Origin: Ziziphus jujuba
Lineage: Eukaryota; Streptophyta; Magnoliopsida; Rosales; Rhamnaceae
DNA length: 64,000 nucleotides
NCBI RefSeq assembly: GCF_031755915.1
Contig: NC_083388.1
Span: 21,230,001-21,294,000 of the forward strand
Direction: 5' to 3'
The notes beneath the pieces were generated by a model. That model saw only the letters and a list, made by a program, of their open reading frames with translations. It did no database searches and was not told where the DNA came from. The translations under genes were made by a program, and so were the position numbers. How positions within the stretch are numbered: the first letter of the stretch is position 1; each line of letters starts with the position of its first letter. Of the stretch, positions 1 through 11,575 are shown piece by piece.

Positions 1-340
1 TAATTTTTGACCAGACCAGTTGAGAGCATATGAGCTTTCTTTGGGGATGATTACTACTGCAGATTTCAGATCCAATGTCATATTCTTTTTTCCGAGTACA
101 ACTTTTGCATGAATGTTACTAAAAGCAGCAAAAAAAATTTTTTTGTTTTTTTTTTTTTGGGTAGTAGAAACAAGAAAATCCCTTGTTTTAGTTGTAAAAT
201 GTGGGAGCTCACTGCTCCTTGGAGAGGATCACATGTAAGAGTGCCTTGACATGATGTAGACTAATCCTTGATGAAGAAATATGTGCAGAATGGAGGGTTC
301 AAGAGGAAAAAAAAATGTGCAATTTTTGGAAGGAGCAAAA
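1..340 (+). pseudogene. Epoxide hydrolase pseudogene, 3' part
   Basis: Bases about 12-70 match the end of exon 1 of the intact epoxide hydrolase at 15256-16573 (the stretch around its residues 139-155, ending in a CAG donor context). Bases about 205-340 match the start of its last exon. Exon 2 is missing, and the last-exon match has an internal deletion that removes the region of the catalytic acid; A-rich insertions follow. No open frame survives. It is the left-most member of the repeated epoxide hydrolase / inhibitor array, and the rest of it lies outside the window. Confidence 0.7.
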
Positions 341-1364
341 AGAAAAGAAAAAAGAAAAAAGAAAAAAAAGAAATCTGTTCTCACCTTTTTACCCCCAAAT
401 GCGGGTAAAGATTCTACATTATATTGAACAGATCCAATAGTTAAAAACTATTCCAAATCATTTTGTTTTTATTTTTTTTAACTATAAACCAGTCTTAGAA
501 GACAATGATACTTTTAATTAATATCATACTAACTTTCTTTTATGTTCATTAAAACAAATTTGTAAAAATATATGTTATTCAGCAAAATAATAAATCTGGA
601 TCAAATTCCAATTTGGTCAATACCAATCAATTATCAGAAGTTCTTGAAAGAATCACTAATATAACTTATCTGACATGGCAAGTTTGAATGGTTTGATCTG
701 GCCCCTCCAGTATTGTATCGGTCTGACCTATATTTGTCCATTTATACAAAAGTACATGAGAAAAAGTCAAAAACAATTTCATTTTCGTGAAGCATGAACT
801 TGTGCCTTGTATGTGATTTCTTGCGGAACAAACTTCAACTCTTTTCATCACTTAAGCACTTCAAACTTGTTTTGCAGCTTTGTCATTCTTGTCACTGATA
901 TCTATTGCAAATTTCTATTTGTTACAAGTTTTAGAAAGCTTCTCCATCTTAGCGTACGTAATTGTTATCTGTAGAGGGATACCATGAGTATTAAACCTAC
1001 GAAGTGGAATTCATACTAATTAATAAATCATCAGCTTGTAAAATCTATCATTAAAACTAAAATTATCTGTTAAGTTAGCATTTTACTCATTCATTTTTTA
1101 AAATTTCAAGCTGTTCATCATCCCAGTTTCTGATATGATTTATATGCATATTGATGCATATCTTTTGGAACCAGAAACTTTTGGCTTTAGAGTGAATGAA
1201 CATGAGAAAATGAATTTGGACTTGAGAAGTATTTTGATTTATCCAAATATATATAATTCATGTTACCATATGCAACAAATTTTATAATTGTTCCAATTTC
1301 AACAAAGAATGGGAAGAGCAGGGCACACATTTCTTGCAATGGAATTGATCGACCTTCCACACAT
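341..1364. other. Intergenic, part of tandem array unit
   Basis: AT-rich spacer without a convincing gene. From about 488 onward it is collinear with 2640-3600, 5725-6600 and 12650-13610, so it is the 3'-flanking part of the repeated unit. It includes the 3' untranslated side of the first inhibitor gene. The short open frames here are not conserved in reading frame between units. Confidence 0.6.
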
Positions 1365-1910
1365 TTAGACTGATACAGTCGCACCAGCAGCAGCTTTATT
1401 TGTAACAGCCAAGACAGCACTGCAAAGTTGACCAAAAATGAAAGTCTTTTGGGCTATTGTTGAGTCCTTATCTGCTTGTTCTTTGAAACCTTGCTCACAT
1501 GAATCTGCATCGTTCATTGCCGCTGTAACCCATGTATTAACAACATTATAGCGTTTATTTTCCAAAGCTTGCTTGGATTTCTCAAGTTGAGAAACAGCAT
1601 CATTGTAGTTCTCTTTGCAATCTTTCAAAGCACTCTCAACAGATGTATCAGCTCTTTCCTTGAGCAATTGTTCAACTTCTTTTCTTAAGGCCGTGCCATT
1701 TGATGTTGCAGCTTTCAGTACAATTTCAGCAAGATCATGGAGTTTAGCACCTTTATAATCACGATCGGCTTTGAGAGTAGCTACACACAAGCCCTTGTGC
1801 AAGGAAGTTTCACATGCTTTCTTGATTAACCCTCTTGCATTTGTTGCATGGTATTCTGTAAGAAATAGGCATGCAAATATGGGAACAGAAACACTTGAAA
1901 TGGGCTTCAT
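1365..1910 (-). CDS. Pectinesterase/invertase inhibitor domain protein, copy 1
   Basis: Intact 181-residue intronless protein of the plant invertase/pectin methylesterase inhibitor family. Family members are secreted four-helix proteins that bind and block pectin methylesterase or acid invertase in the cell wall or vacuole; which enzyme cannot be told from sequence. Residues 1-25 form a signal peptide ending in ATNA. The five family cysteines are visible at 33, 42, 98, 138 and 163; the first two and the next two are expected to pair as disulfides, with the last free. There is an N-glycosylation sequon at N71 (NGT). The start is supported by the signal peptide and by conservation in all four copies. 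A TATA-like box lies about 100 bases upstream. It is the first of four tandem copies, all on the minus strand, facing an epoxide hydrolase relic tail to tail. Confidence 0.93.
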   Translation of the reverse strand: MKPISSVSVPIFACLFLTEYHATNARGLIKKACETSLHKGLCVATLKADRDYKGAKLHDLAEIVLKAATSNGTALRKEVEQLLKERADTSVESALKDCKENYNDAVSQLEKSKQALENKRYNVVNTWVTAAMNDADSCEQGFKEQADKDSTIAQKTFIFGQLCSAVLAVTNKAAAGATVSV

Positions 1911-2007
1911 TTTTTTCTTTTTTTTCCCTTTACCAGAATTATTGTTTTTGTTTGGATGGAAAGAAAAAATCTTGTCTTGTTTTGAAGTAGGATGAGGAAA
2001 TGCTAAC

Positions 2008-2017
2008 TCTTATAGAG
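2008..2017 (-). promoter_or_regulatory. TATA-like box of inhibitor copy 1
   Basis: Minus strand reads CTCTATAAGA about 100 bases upstream of the start codon. The same position in copies 2 and 3 carries TATAAA, which supports a core promoter. Confidence 0.5.
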
Positions 2018-2576
2018 CACTTTTTACTTTCCATGGTGGAGATTTAGATTTAGTATTACCTTTTTATCAACTACAATCAGGCAATGTCCACTCACCGTTT
2101 TAGATAAAAAAGCGCTTGGCCATTCAATAATGACAGCGTTTAATTGGCTTTGTTGGTTCTGGTATTGATGATAACCTCATTTTGAATTAAATCTTTTCAG
2201 ATTTTCTTGAGCGTTTAATCTAAAATAGAAGCAAATACAACTTCTTTTGGTTTTTAATTTTTATTTTCTTCTAAGTACTTAATTTTTTTGGTCAATTAAT
2301 TCTTTTCTAATCAATGATGTACCCATGTATGAAAATCAGTGGTAGCTTTTTAGAAACCCAAAGCTTACCATCATTCTCAAGTTGGTCAATGATTGTTTAA
2401 AACATGCGTGTCACAATTATGAGAAATCAGTGCTTATAAATGCCCCAAGAACGTTTTTGATAGGTATTTCGAAAAAAAATGCATGTTTTAGACCCCTTCA
2501 TGATCCCCAACTATCAAATACATTGCTAGCATTAGATTTGGTGAAAGGTAATGTGGTACAAGTTTTACACTTAGAA

Positions 2577-2645
2577 ACAGGTAAACACACTTAGAAGACA
2601 CAGAGAGAGCAAAATAAAGATATGGAAGGAATAGACCAATCTTAG
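2577..2645 (+). pseudogene. Epoxide hydrolase 5' relic 1
   Basis: The leader with its purine-rich GA tract, then ATG at 2622 and the codons for MEGID, match the start of the intact epoxide hydrolase at 15256. After 17-18 coding bases the match ends and a stop follows (TAG at 2643). The same junction occurs at 5706 and 12634, so the body was deleted before the units multiplied. Confidence 0.65.
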
Positions 2646-3636
2646 AGGACAATGATACTTTTACTTGATATCATGATAACTTTCTTTTTTATGTTCTGAG
2701 CTAAAAATAAAATAAAGAATTCTTTTATGTTCATTAAAAAAAAATTTATATAAATATATATTATTCACTAAAATAATAAAACTGGAGCATTTTCCAGTTT
2801 GTTCAATACCAATTAATTAATTATAAGAAATCTCCTGAGAGGACCACTTATATAACTTATCTGCCATGGCTAGTTTGAATACTATCAAATATGGGGTTTG
2901 ATCCAGGCTTTCAGCACTGTAGAATCTCTTACCATATTTGTCCCATATATGGTAAGCGATTCTATTTTAAATTACATGAGAAAATGTGAAGACCAAATTC
3001 ATTTTTGCGAAGCATGAACGTGTGCCTTGAATGTGATTTCTTGCGGGACAAACTTCAACTCTTTTATCACTTATGTGCTTCAAACTTGTTTTGCAGCTTT
3101 GTCATTCTTGTCACCGATATCTATTTTAAATTTATACTTGTTACAAGTTTTAACAAGCTTCTCCATCTCAGCGTACGTAGTTGTTATCTGTATTGAGACA
3201 CCAGCTTGTAAAATCTGGCATTAAAATTAAAATTCTTAGTTAAGTTATCATTTTACTCATTCATTTCGTAAAATTTAAAGATATTCATATTCTGGTTTCT
3301 GATATGACTCTTCTTCTTTTTATTTTTTATTTTTTTGTGGTATGACTTATATGCATATTGATGCATATCTTTTGGAATGCTGAAGCTTTGTCTTTGCCAT
3401 GAGTGAACTTAATGAATTTAGACTTGGAAGTATCTTGATTAGTCAAAATATATGTATAATTTATATTACCACCTCCAACCACTTTTACCAATTTTCCAAT
3501 TTCACCAAATAATGGGAAGAACAGGGCATACATTTATTGCAATCGAAATTCAATATGGAATTCATGGCGCTTCAACATTATTTTTGCTGTTCTAGAGTTG
3601 AACAAACAATATACATATGCCATCAATGTATTGGAA

Positions 3637-4182
3637 TTAGATCGATACATTCGCACCAGCAGCAGCCTTATTTGTAACAGCCAAGACATTACTGCAAAGT
3701 TGGCCAAAAATGACAGTCTTTTGAGCTATTGGGGAGTCCTTCTCTGCTTGTTCTTTGAAACCTTGCTCACATGAATCTGCATCGTTCATGGCAGCTGTAA
3801 CCCATGTATTAACATCATTATAGCGTTTATTTTCCAAAGCTTTCTTGGATTTCTCAAGTTGCGAAACAGCATCATCGTAGTTCTCTTTGCAATCTTTCAA
3901 GGCACTCTCAACAGATGTATCAGCTCTTTCCTTGAGAAACTGTCCAACTTCTTTTTGTAACGCCGTGGCGTTTGATGTTGCAGCTTTCAGGACAATTTCG
4001 GCTAGATCATGGAGTTTGGCACCTTTATAATCAGTATCCGCTTTGAGAGTAGCTACACACAAGCCCTTGTGCAAGGAAGTTTCACATGCTTTCTTGATTA
4101 ACCCTCTTGCATTTGTTGCGTGGAATTCTGTAAGAAATAGGCATGCAATCATGAGAAAGGAAAAACTTGAAATGGGCTTCAT
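3637..4182 (-). CDS. Pectinesterase/invertase inhibitor domain protein, copy 2
   Basis: Intact 181-residue paralogue of the gene at 1365-1910, alignable end to end without gaps. Signal peptide about residues 1-25, cysteines at 33, 42, 98, 138 and 163, glycosylation sequon at N71 (NAT) and a second sequon near the C-terminus (N178, NVS). Expected role: secreted inhibitor of pectin methylesterase or acid invertase. TATAAA on the minus strand at 4294-4299 lies about 115 bases upstream. The absence of stops or indels in all four copies argues that the array has been kept under selection or is recent. Confidence 0.93.
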   Translation of the reverse strand: MKPISSFSFLMIACLFLTEFHATNARGLIKKACETSLHKGLCVATLKADTDYKGAKLHDLAEIVLKAATSNATALQKEVGQFLKERADTSVESALKDCKENYDDAVSQLEKSKKALENKRYNDVNTWVTAAMNDADSCEQGFKEQAEKDSPIAQKTVIFGQLCSNVLAVTNKAAAGANVSI

Positions 4183-4293
4183 TTTTTATTTTATTTTATT
4201 TTTTATTCCTTTACTAGAATTACTGTTTTTGTTTGAATGGAGAGAAAAAATCTTGTATTGTGGGTTTTGAAGCAGCATGAGCGAATGCTAGCT

Positions 4294-4299
4294 TTTATA
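4294..4299 (-). promoter_or_regulatory. TATA box of inhibitor copy 2
   Basis: TATAAA on the minus strand, at the position corresponding to the TATA-like box of copy 1. Confidence 0.5.
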
Positions 4300-4774
4300 G
4301 TGCACTTTTTACTTTCCATGGTGGAGGGTCAGATTTAGTTTTATTTTTTTATCAGCTATATTTAGGTAATGTCCACTCACCATTTTAGAGAAAGAAGCGC
4401 TTGGCCATTCGACAATGACAGCGTGTAATTGGTCTTTTTGGTTATGGTATTTATGATAACCTCATTTTCAACTAAATCTTTTCAGATTTTCTTGAGTTTG
4501 ATCTAAAAATAGAAGCAAATGCTGTTAAAAAGTAAAATAATAATAATAATAATTTGTAATTGGCAAAGTCGGCGATTGAATAATTGGCCAAGAATGTAGT
4601 GGTGTTTCCTTAAGCTTGAAGAATTGTTGACACCTGTATTTGCAATTAATGAAATGATGTCAAGTGGTTTACTTAAAATCATATAAAGTTGACATTTATA
4701 AAAGTTCATGTAAACGTGGACTTAGGCTTGTTTTTTCATTTAGGTAAGCATGGCGGTTGTAATCATTTTTCACC

Positions 4775-4995
4775 GCCTCTTTTAACCTTATATATAGGCT
4801 TGTATCCAATCTGTTTTGTATGTATTAGAAGGTGCAAAAATTAACGTGCATTTTTTTTTGTTTCAGCTTTTCTCTTCCTTTCCATTATATTTAGTTTGGC
4901 CCACTCTTTTTTCTTTTGCCAACCAGTCATTTTTTAACCTCCTCCATTATACTCAAGCCTCCATTTTTAAATACCTTTTCATATATCATTCAACA
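4775..4995 (+). repeat. Dispersed LTR-like repeat, copy 1
   Basis: Matches the reverse complement of about 35346-35596. Shared blocks include the CCGCCTCTT region, the CTTGTATCCAATCTG block just after a TATATATA-like box, and the AACCTCC...CAAGCCTCCATTTT end. The TATA-like box followed by a conserved leader resembles an LTR promoter, but no coding partner is visible. It lies in the DNA that makes this spacer longer than its tandem counterparts, which indicates insertion. Confidence 0.55.
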
Positions 4996-5705
4996 AATAC
5001 GATTTATTTCAGTTTTTTTTTTCTTTTTATTTTTTTCTAATTAAATTCTTCTTCTTCTTCTTCTTATTGTTATTATTATTAATTTTTTGTTCAATTTCTT
5101 TTCTAAGTAGCTATTTAGAATCCCCAAGGCTACTCCCATCATTCTCCAGTTGGTCAATGATAGTTTAAAACATATGTTCATCACAATTACGAGAAATCTA
5201 CGCTTACATATATGCTTGAAAAACGTTTTGGATAGGACTTTGGAAAAATATGTATCTATATATATATATATATATATATATAAATTCATGATCCCAAACT
5301 ACTTTCAAATACATTGCTAGCATTAGATTTGGTGAAAGGTAAAGTGTTACAAGTATTAGAAAGTGAAGACATGTTTCCAATACGGGCAAAGCCATTTTCG
5401 TTTTCTTTTGCTAATATAATGACCTTCAAGGTTACTGTTTTCCATGCTTCCGAACAGTCCACCCTGGAAAATTAAGCCAAGACAACCATTCCTAAGATTA
5501 CCACAGTGATCTTTCTTTTTCCTGAAAGCAGACCATAATACAATATACCTTATCATCAACTTGTTCGGCCTTCAATTAATGACCTGCACAACCTACACTC
5601 ACTCATCCATAAAAAACCAGAGTCTTTTGCTATTCATGAAACGGGTTTTTACACTTGGAAAACACAGAGACAGAGAGAGAGAGAGAGAGAGAGCAAAATA
5701 AAGAC

Positions 5706-5729
5706 ATGGAAGGAATAGACCAACCTTAG
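5706..5729 (+). pseudogene. Epoxide hydrolase 5' relic 2
   Basis: ATG and codons for MEGIDQ match the intact gene at 15256, preceded by the same leader with a GA tract. A stop follows at 5727-5729. Same deletion junction as the relics at 2622 and 12634. Confidence 0.6.
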
Positions 5730-6618
5730 AGGACAACGATACTTTTAATTAATATCATATAAACTTCCTTTTATGTTCATTAAAAACAAATCTATATATA
5801 TTCACCAATATAATAAACTGGAGAATATTCCAATTTGTTCAATGCCAGTTAAATTATAAGAAATCTCTTGAGAGGACCACTCATATAACTTATCTGACAT
5901 GGCAAATTTGAATACCATAACAAATAATGGATTTGATCCGGCCTTTTGAATACTGTAGAATATCTCTTACCATATTTGTCCCACTTATACAAAAGTGCAA
6001 GAGAAAATGTGAAACAGTTTCACTTTTGTGAAGCATGAAGATGTGCCTTGACCCTTGAATGTGGTTTCTTTCCCAAAAAAACTTCAACTCTTTTATCACT
6101 TATGAGCTTCAAACTTGCTTTGCAGCTTTGTCATTCTTGTCAGTAATATCTATTTGCAAATTTCTATTTATTGCAAGTTTCAGAAAGTTTCTCCATCTTA
6201 GCATACGTAATTGGTATCTGTACAGGGACAATATGCGTATTAAACCTGAAATTGGTAGTCATACGGATTAATAAATCATTTCTCATCGGCTTTGTAAATC
6301 TTGCATTAAAACTAAAATTCGTTGCTTAAGCTAACATTTTACTTATTCGTTTTGTAAAATTTCAAGCTGTTCATCTTTTTGGTTTCTGATTTGAATTATA
6401 TGCATATTGATGCACATCTTTCAGAACCTTGAAACCTTTTCTTTACCATGAGTGATCTAAAGAAAATGAATTTGGACTTAAAAGAAGTATTTTGATTCAT
6501 CAAAATATTTATATATAAGTCATCTTACCATCTCCAACCACTTTTACAATTGTTCCAATTTCAACAAAAAATGGAAAGAGCAGGGCATACATTAATTGCA
6601 GCAGACATTCTATGAGAA

Positions 6619-7164
6619 TTATACCGATGCATTCGCACCAGCAGCAGCCTTATTTGTAACAGCCAAGACATTACTGCAAAGATGGCCAAAAATGACAGTC
6701 TTCTGGCCTATTGATGAGTCTTTATCTGCTTGTTCTTTGAAACCTTGTTCACACGAATCTGCATCGTTCATCGCAGCCGTAACCCATGTATTAACATCAT
6801 TATACCGTTTATTTTCCAAAGCTTGCTTGGATTTCTCAAGTTGAGAAACAGCATCAGCATAGTTATCTTTGCAATCTTTCAAGGCACTCTCAACAGAGGT
6901 ACCAGCTCTTTCCTTGAGCAATTGTTCAACGTCTTTTTGTAAGCCGGTGGCCTTTGACGTTGCAGCTTTCAGTACAATTTCGGCTAGATCATGGAGTTTA
7001 GCACCTTTATAGCCAGGATCGGCTTTGATAGTAGCTACACAAAGGCCCTTGTGCAAGGAAGTTTCACATGCTTTATTGATTAACCCTCTTGCATTTGTTG
7101 CATGGAATTCTGTAAGAAATAGGCATATAAGTATGAGAAGGGAGACACTTGAAATGGGCTTCAT
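6619..7164 (-). CDS. Pectinesterase/invertase inhibitor domain protein, copy 3
   Basis: Intact 181-residue paralogue with the signal peptide and all five family cysteines (33, 42, 98, 138, 163). Unlike the other copies it has lost the sequon at residue 71 (SKAT instead of SN-x-T/S); it has a C-terminal one at N178 (NAS). A copia retrotransposon inserted at 7250, only 86 bases upstream of the start codon, moves the TATA box of this gene to 12000-12005, 4.8 kb away. The coding frame is still clean, so silencing, if any, would be recent or at the level of transcription. Confidence 0.9.
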   Translation of the reverse strand: MKPISSVSLLILICLFLTEFHATNARGLINKACETSLHKGLCVATIKADPGYKGAKLHDLAEIVLKAATSKATGLQKDVEQLLKERAGTSVESALKDCKDNYADAVSQLEKSKQALENKRYNDVNTWVTAAMNDADSCEQGFKEQADKDSSIGQKTVIFGHLCSNVLAVTNKAAAGANASV

Positions 7165-7244
7165 TTTTTGTTTTTTGTTTTTTTCTTTACTAGAATTTTT
7201 GTTTTTGTTTGGATGGAGACAAAAAATCTTGTCTTGTGGGTTTT

Positions 7245-7249
7245 GAAGT
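7245..7249 (+). repeat. Target-site duplication GAAGT, left
   Basis: GAAGT directly precedes the TGTTAGAG start of the left LTR and recurs at 11975-11979 after the right LTR. The sister unit at 1984-1988 has a single uninterrupted GAAGT in the same context, which proves the empty-site structure. Confidence 0.9.
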
Positions 7250-7575
7250 TGTTAGAGTTAGTGACCCGAATTCTTGTTGACCCGACCCAAAAAGCTCGCG
7301 GTGCGACCCATTTGGTGAAACTAATTTTGGAGAAAAATTTAGGGCTCTGTTCAATTTTAGGGTTTCTTCTGTACTATATATTTTTGGTTTTCGGCTATAA
7401 TTGGGGTTTTAGGGGTATCGCGAAATTTTGCTCACCTTTGTACCAATCTTTCGATATTGGATTTGCTTCTCCCTGCCCGTGGTTTTTCCCGTCAAGGGTT
7501 TCCACGTAAATTGTGTGTTTGTTCTTCGCTTTCTTTGTTTCCGTTGCTAGTTATTTTTCTCCCAATTCCGTAACA
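7250..7575 (+). repeat. 5' LTR of copia element 1
   Basis: 326 bases from TGTTAGAGTTAG to CCGTAACA. It matches the 3' LTR at both ends but has about 34 more bases in the middle (about 7351-7402), a segment also present in the related LTR fragment at 38239-38460. Confidence 0.9.
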
Positions 7576-7577
7576 AG

Positions 7578-7589
7578 TGGTATCAGAGC
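7578..7589 (+). other. Primer-binding site (initiator tRNA-Met)
   Basis: TGGTATCAGAGC two bases after the 5' LTR is the classic plant copia primer-binding site, complementary to the 3' end of initiator methionine tRNA. Confidence 0.9.
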
Positions 7590-7630
7590 CGCGTCGATCT
7601 ATTTAGGAATTTTTTTTTTTTCTTTCGATC

Positions 7631-10600
7631 ATGGCAACAAAGTTCGACATTGAGAAATTTGAGCGCAACATGAGTTTCTCCATGTGGCAAGTCAAGATGA
7701 AGGCGATTTTGACACAGAACGGTTTACACAAGGTGTTGGTTGGCAAGGAGCAGATACCGTCTTCGTGGGATGCCGAAAAGAAAGCCGAGGTTGATGAGCG
7801 TGCCCTATCTACCATTCAGCTATGCTTGTCCAATGAAGTTTTGAAGGAGGTCCTTGATCAGAAGACAACAAAGGACTTATGGGACAAGTTGGAATCTTTG
7901 TACATCACAAAGAATCTCACAACGAAATTGATTGCGAAGCACCGTCTATACACCCTTTCTATGGTTGAAGGTACATCTATTAAAACACACATAGATGACT
8001 TTTCTACTATTTTGTTGGATCTGGCGAACATGGACATTAAATATGATGATGAAGATCAGGCCCTAATGCTACTGCGTTCCTTACCTCCATCGTATAAAAA
8101 TTTTAGGGAGACTTTGATTTACAGTAATAAAACCCTAAAATTGGAGGACGTGAAAGCTTCTTTATATTCTAAGGAGTTGTTTGATAAGGAGTTGACCAGC
8201 AGTTCGGATAACAATAATTTTGGGAGTTCCGGAGGAGAGGGTTTGATTGTTAGAGGTAGAACATCATCTAGAGATCAAAATAACAATGGTGGTAGTCGGC
8301 CAAGATCGAAGTCAAGGTTCAGAAACCTTATTTGTCACTACTGTAAGAAAAAAGGGCACATCAAAACTGAATGTCGTAAGCTTCAGAATAAAAATAATGA
8401 AAAGAGTAAGGAACATGCCGAAGCCAGTGTCGCACATGAGGAAATTGAAGATGGAGATGTTTATTCAGTGACTGAGGATAGTTCGGGCAAGCAGGGATGG
8501 ATTTTGGATTCAGCCTGTTCGTTTCACATCTGTCTCCATAGGGATTGGTTCTCTTCTTATGTTCTGGTGGATAAAGGTGTTGTGCTGATGGGAGATGATC
8601 ATCCTTGCTGTGTCATCGGCATTGGAACTGTAAGGGTGAAGATGCATGATGGAATTATCAGAACACTATCTGAGGTACGTCACGTTCCAGATATGTCTAA
8701 AAATTTAATTTCTTTATCTGCTTTGGATAAGTCTGGTTGTTCTTTTTCTGGTGGAGGTGGAGTTTTGAGGGTTCTGAATGGTGCTTTGGTGGTGATGAAA
8801 GCTAGCCTGGTTGGTACATTATTCAGGCTACAGGGTTCTGTGGTAATGGGGTCGGCTGCTGTTTCAGTGTCCATGTCAGATTCGGATGTTACTCGTTTGT
8901 GGCATATGAGATTGGGCCATATGAGTGAGAAAGGTTTGGCGATGTTGAGCAAACGGAGTTTGCTTGGTGATCGGAGTATCTCGAAGTTGGAGTTTTGTGA
9001 ACATTGTGTGTTTGGGAAGCAGAAGAGAGTTAGCTTCAGTACTGGAATTTACAAAACCAAAGGCACTCTAGACTACATTCATTCAGATCTTTGGGGACCT
9101 GCACGTACTGCTTCTAAGGGTGGTGGCAGATATATGTTGACCTTCATTGATGATTTCTCTAGGGAGGTCTGGGTATATTTCTTGAAGCACAAGAATGACG
9201 TATTTGCTATCTTCAAGCAATGGAAAGCTTTGGTAGAGAAGCAGACGGAAAGAAGGGTGAAGCACCTTCGTACAGATAATGGATTGGAGTTCTGTGATGG
9301 TGTTTTCAATGAGTTTTGTAAAAACGAAGGGATTGTTAGACATCTCACAGTTAGAGGAACTCTGCAGCAAAATGGTGTGGCTGAGCGGATGAACAGAACT
9401 CTTATGGAGAAAGTGTGATGCATGTTGTCGAATTCTGGGTTAGCACAGGAATTTTGGGCAGAAGCAGCTGCTACAGCTTGCTACTTGGTGAATCGTTCTC
9501 CATCGGCAGCAATCGATTGCAAGACTCCTGAAGAGGTATGGTCTGGAAAACCTGCTAATTATTTAGATTTGAAGGTATTTGGATGCCCTGCCTATGTTCA
9601 TGTTAATGATGGTAAGTTTGAGCCTAGATCGAAGAAGGGCATATTTCTTGGTTACCCGCAGGGTGTAAAAGGATACAGAGTTTGGCTTCATGATCCAAAG
9701 TCATCTAAGGTTGTGATTAGCAGGGATGTTGTGTTTGATGAGATGGCAATGCTGCATCCGAAAAAGGAGCTCGTTGTTTCAGACAGTATGCCAAAGCAGG
9801 TGGAGTTTAGGGTGGAGGAAGTAAGTACTTCACAGAATGGTTCAGTTTCAGGCCCATTTGAGACACCCACTCATCTGGAAGAAGAGAGAATTGAGGAGGT
9901 GCAGGAGCATTCGATTGCCAAGGATAGACCTCGCAGGGAGATCAAGAAGCCCTCTAGTTTAGTTGACTATGTCACTTTTGCTTGTGTTGCAGCACAGGAG
10001 ATCGAGAGTCCCAGTGATCCTTGCAACTATTATGAAGCCATTTCATGTGAGGATTTTGCAAAGTGGTTAATTGCTGTGCAGGAAGAGGTGGAGTCACTTC
10101 ATAAGAACCACACTTGGGAGTTGGCATTACCTCCAGAGGGTAAGAAGATTGTGGGATGCAAGTGGGTCTACAAAAAGAAAGAAGGCATTCCTGGTGTTGA
10201 AGATGCGAGGTACAAAGCACGTTTAGTAGCGAAGGGGTATTCACAGGTACAGAGAGTTGATTTTAATGATATATTTTCCCCTGTCATTAAACATACTTCT
10301 ATTCGTGCTTTGTTAGCGCTCGTTGCTATGCATGATTTAGAGTTGGAGCAACTAGATGTGAAGACCGCTTTCTTGCATGGTGAGCTTGAGGAGACAATTT
10401 ATATGCAGCAACCCGAAGGTTTCGAGGTTGAAGGAAAAGAGGATCATGTGTGTTTGTTGAAAAGGTCCTTGTATGGTTTGAAGCAATCCCCACGTCAGTG
10501 GTACAAGCGGTTTGATGGGTTTATGGTTAGCCATGGCTATTCTAGAAGCCAATATGATAGCTGTGTGTATTTTAGGAAGTTGGAAGATGGCTCATTTATC

Positions 10601-11575
10601 TATTTGTTGCTTTATGTTGATGATATGCTGATAGTGGCCAAGAAGAAATCCGATATCAACAGATTGAAAGCAGAATTGAGTGGTGAATTTAAGATGAAAG
10701 ATTTGGGAGCGGCAAAGAAGATTCTTAGTATGGAGATTGAGAGAGATAGATCTACAGGTAAATTTTTCTTGACTCAAAGATCTTTTGTTGAGAAAGTTCT
10801 GGAGCGTTTTGGAATGAAGAACGCTAAACCTGTAAGTACTCCATTAGCTACTCATTTTAGATTGTCTGCTGATATGTCACCACAGTCGGATAGAGATATT
10901 GAGTATATGTCACATGTTCCTTATTCTAGTGCTGTTGGTAGTTTGATGTATGCTATGGTGTGTACCCGTCCTGACATTGCACATGCTGTTAGTGTTGTGA
11001 GCCAGTATATGGCTAATCCTGGCAAACAACACTGGCAAGCTGTCAAGTGGATTCTAAGGTACTTGAAAGGCACTACTAACACTTGTTTAGAGTTTGGTGG
11101 AAGTAAGGAGGGTGTAAGTGGATATGTTGATGCAGATTTTGCTGGGGACCTTGATAGAAGGAGGTCCACTACTGGTTATGTATTTACTCTTGGAGATACT
11201 TCTATCAGTTGGAAATCTGTTTTGTAAGCAACAGTTGCACTATCAACTACAGAAGCTGAATATATGGCTATAGCTGAAGCGGTGAAAGAAGCTATTTGGT
11301 TAAGGGCGTTGATAGGTGAGTTGAGCTCTGAGCAGGAGAGTACGGTCATCAATTGTGATATTCAGAGTGCTATCTATCTCACTAAAGATCAGATGTTTCA
11401 CGAGAGGACAAAACATATAGATGTTCGGTATCATTTTGTACGTGATGTTATTGCTCGTGGAGATATTGTTGTCAGCAAGGTGAGTACTCATGATAATCCT
11501 GCTGACATGATGACCAAGGCACTTCCAGTAGCCAAGTTTGAGCATTGCTTGGACTTGGTTGGTGTTTGTTGTTGA
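7631..11575 (+). pseudogene. Copia gag-pol polyprotein, two in-frame stops
   Basis: One reading frame of 1314 codons interrupted by TGA at 9416-9418 and TAA at 11225-11227; the frame is unchanged across both. In order: gag-type domain (about residues 1-200), zinc knuckle C235-x2-C-x4-H-x4-C248, aspartic protease with D293-S-A in place of the usual D-S/T-G, a GAG-pre-integrase HxxC region around 8900-9010, integrase core with DD-E residues to about 9400, reverse transcriptase with YVDD near 10613-10624, and RNase H at about 11120-11540. Both stops fit single C-to-T changes (CGA to TGA, CAA to TAA) at conserved positions. The element is therefore not autonomous unless the stops are bypassed. 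Confidence 0.9.

Larger units (their letters stand above)
1911..3636. other. Intergenic between inhibitor copies 1 and 2
   Basis: Holds the promoter of inhibitor copy 1 (about 1911-2100), an AT-rich spacer, an epoxide hydrolase 5' relic near 2622 and the 3' flank of copy 2. It is collinear with the equivalent spacers of the other units. Distance from copy 1 to copy 2 is 2272 bases. Short open frames around 3005-3224 are not preserved between units and are not called. Confidence 0.6.
4183..6618. other. Intergenic between inhibitor copies 2 and 3
   Basis: About 700 bases longer than the other spacers of the array. The extra DNA lies roughly between 4520 and 5100 and contains a dispersed LTR-like repeat (4775-4995), (AAT)n and (CTT)n tracts. 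The rest is collinear with the other units: promoter of copy 2, (AT)n at about 5256-5282, (GA)n at 5672-5693, epoxide hydrolase relic at 5706 and the 3' flank of copy 3. Confidence 0.6.

Noticed and set aside
1771..1995. Open frames on the plus strand across the inhibitor genes (also 4043-4270, 6596-6942, 7025-7246)
   Set aside because: They are antisense shadows of the conserved inhibitor coding sequence and show no family of their own.
3005..3224. Short open frames in the array spacers, with a counterpart near 6059
   Set aside because: The frame is broken in the other units although the DNA is conserved, so it is not protein-coding.
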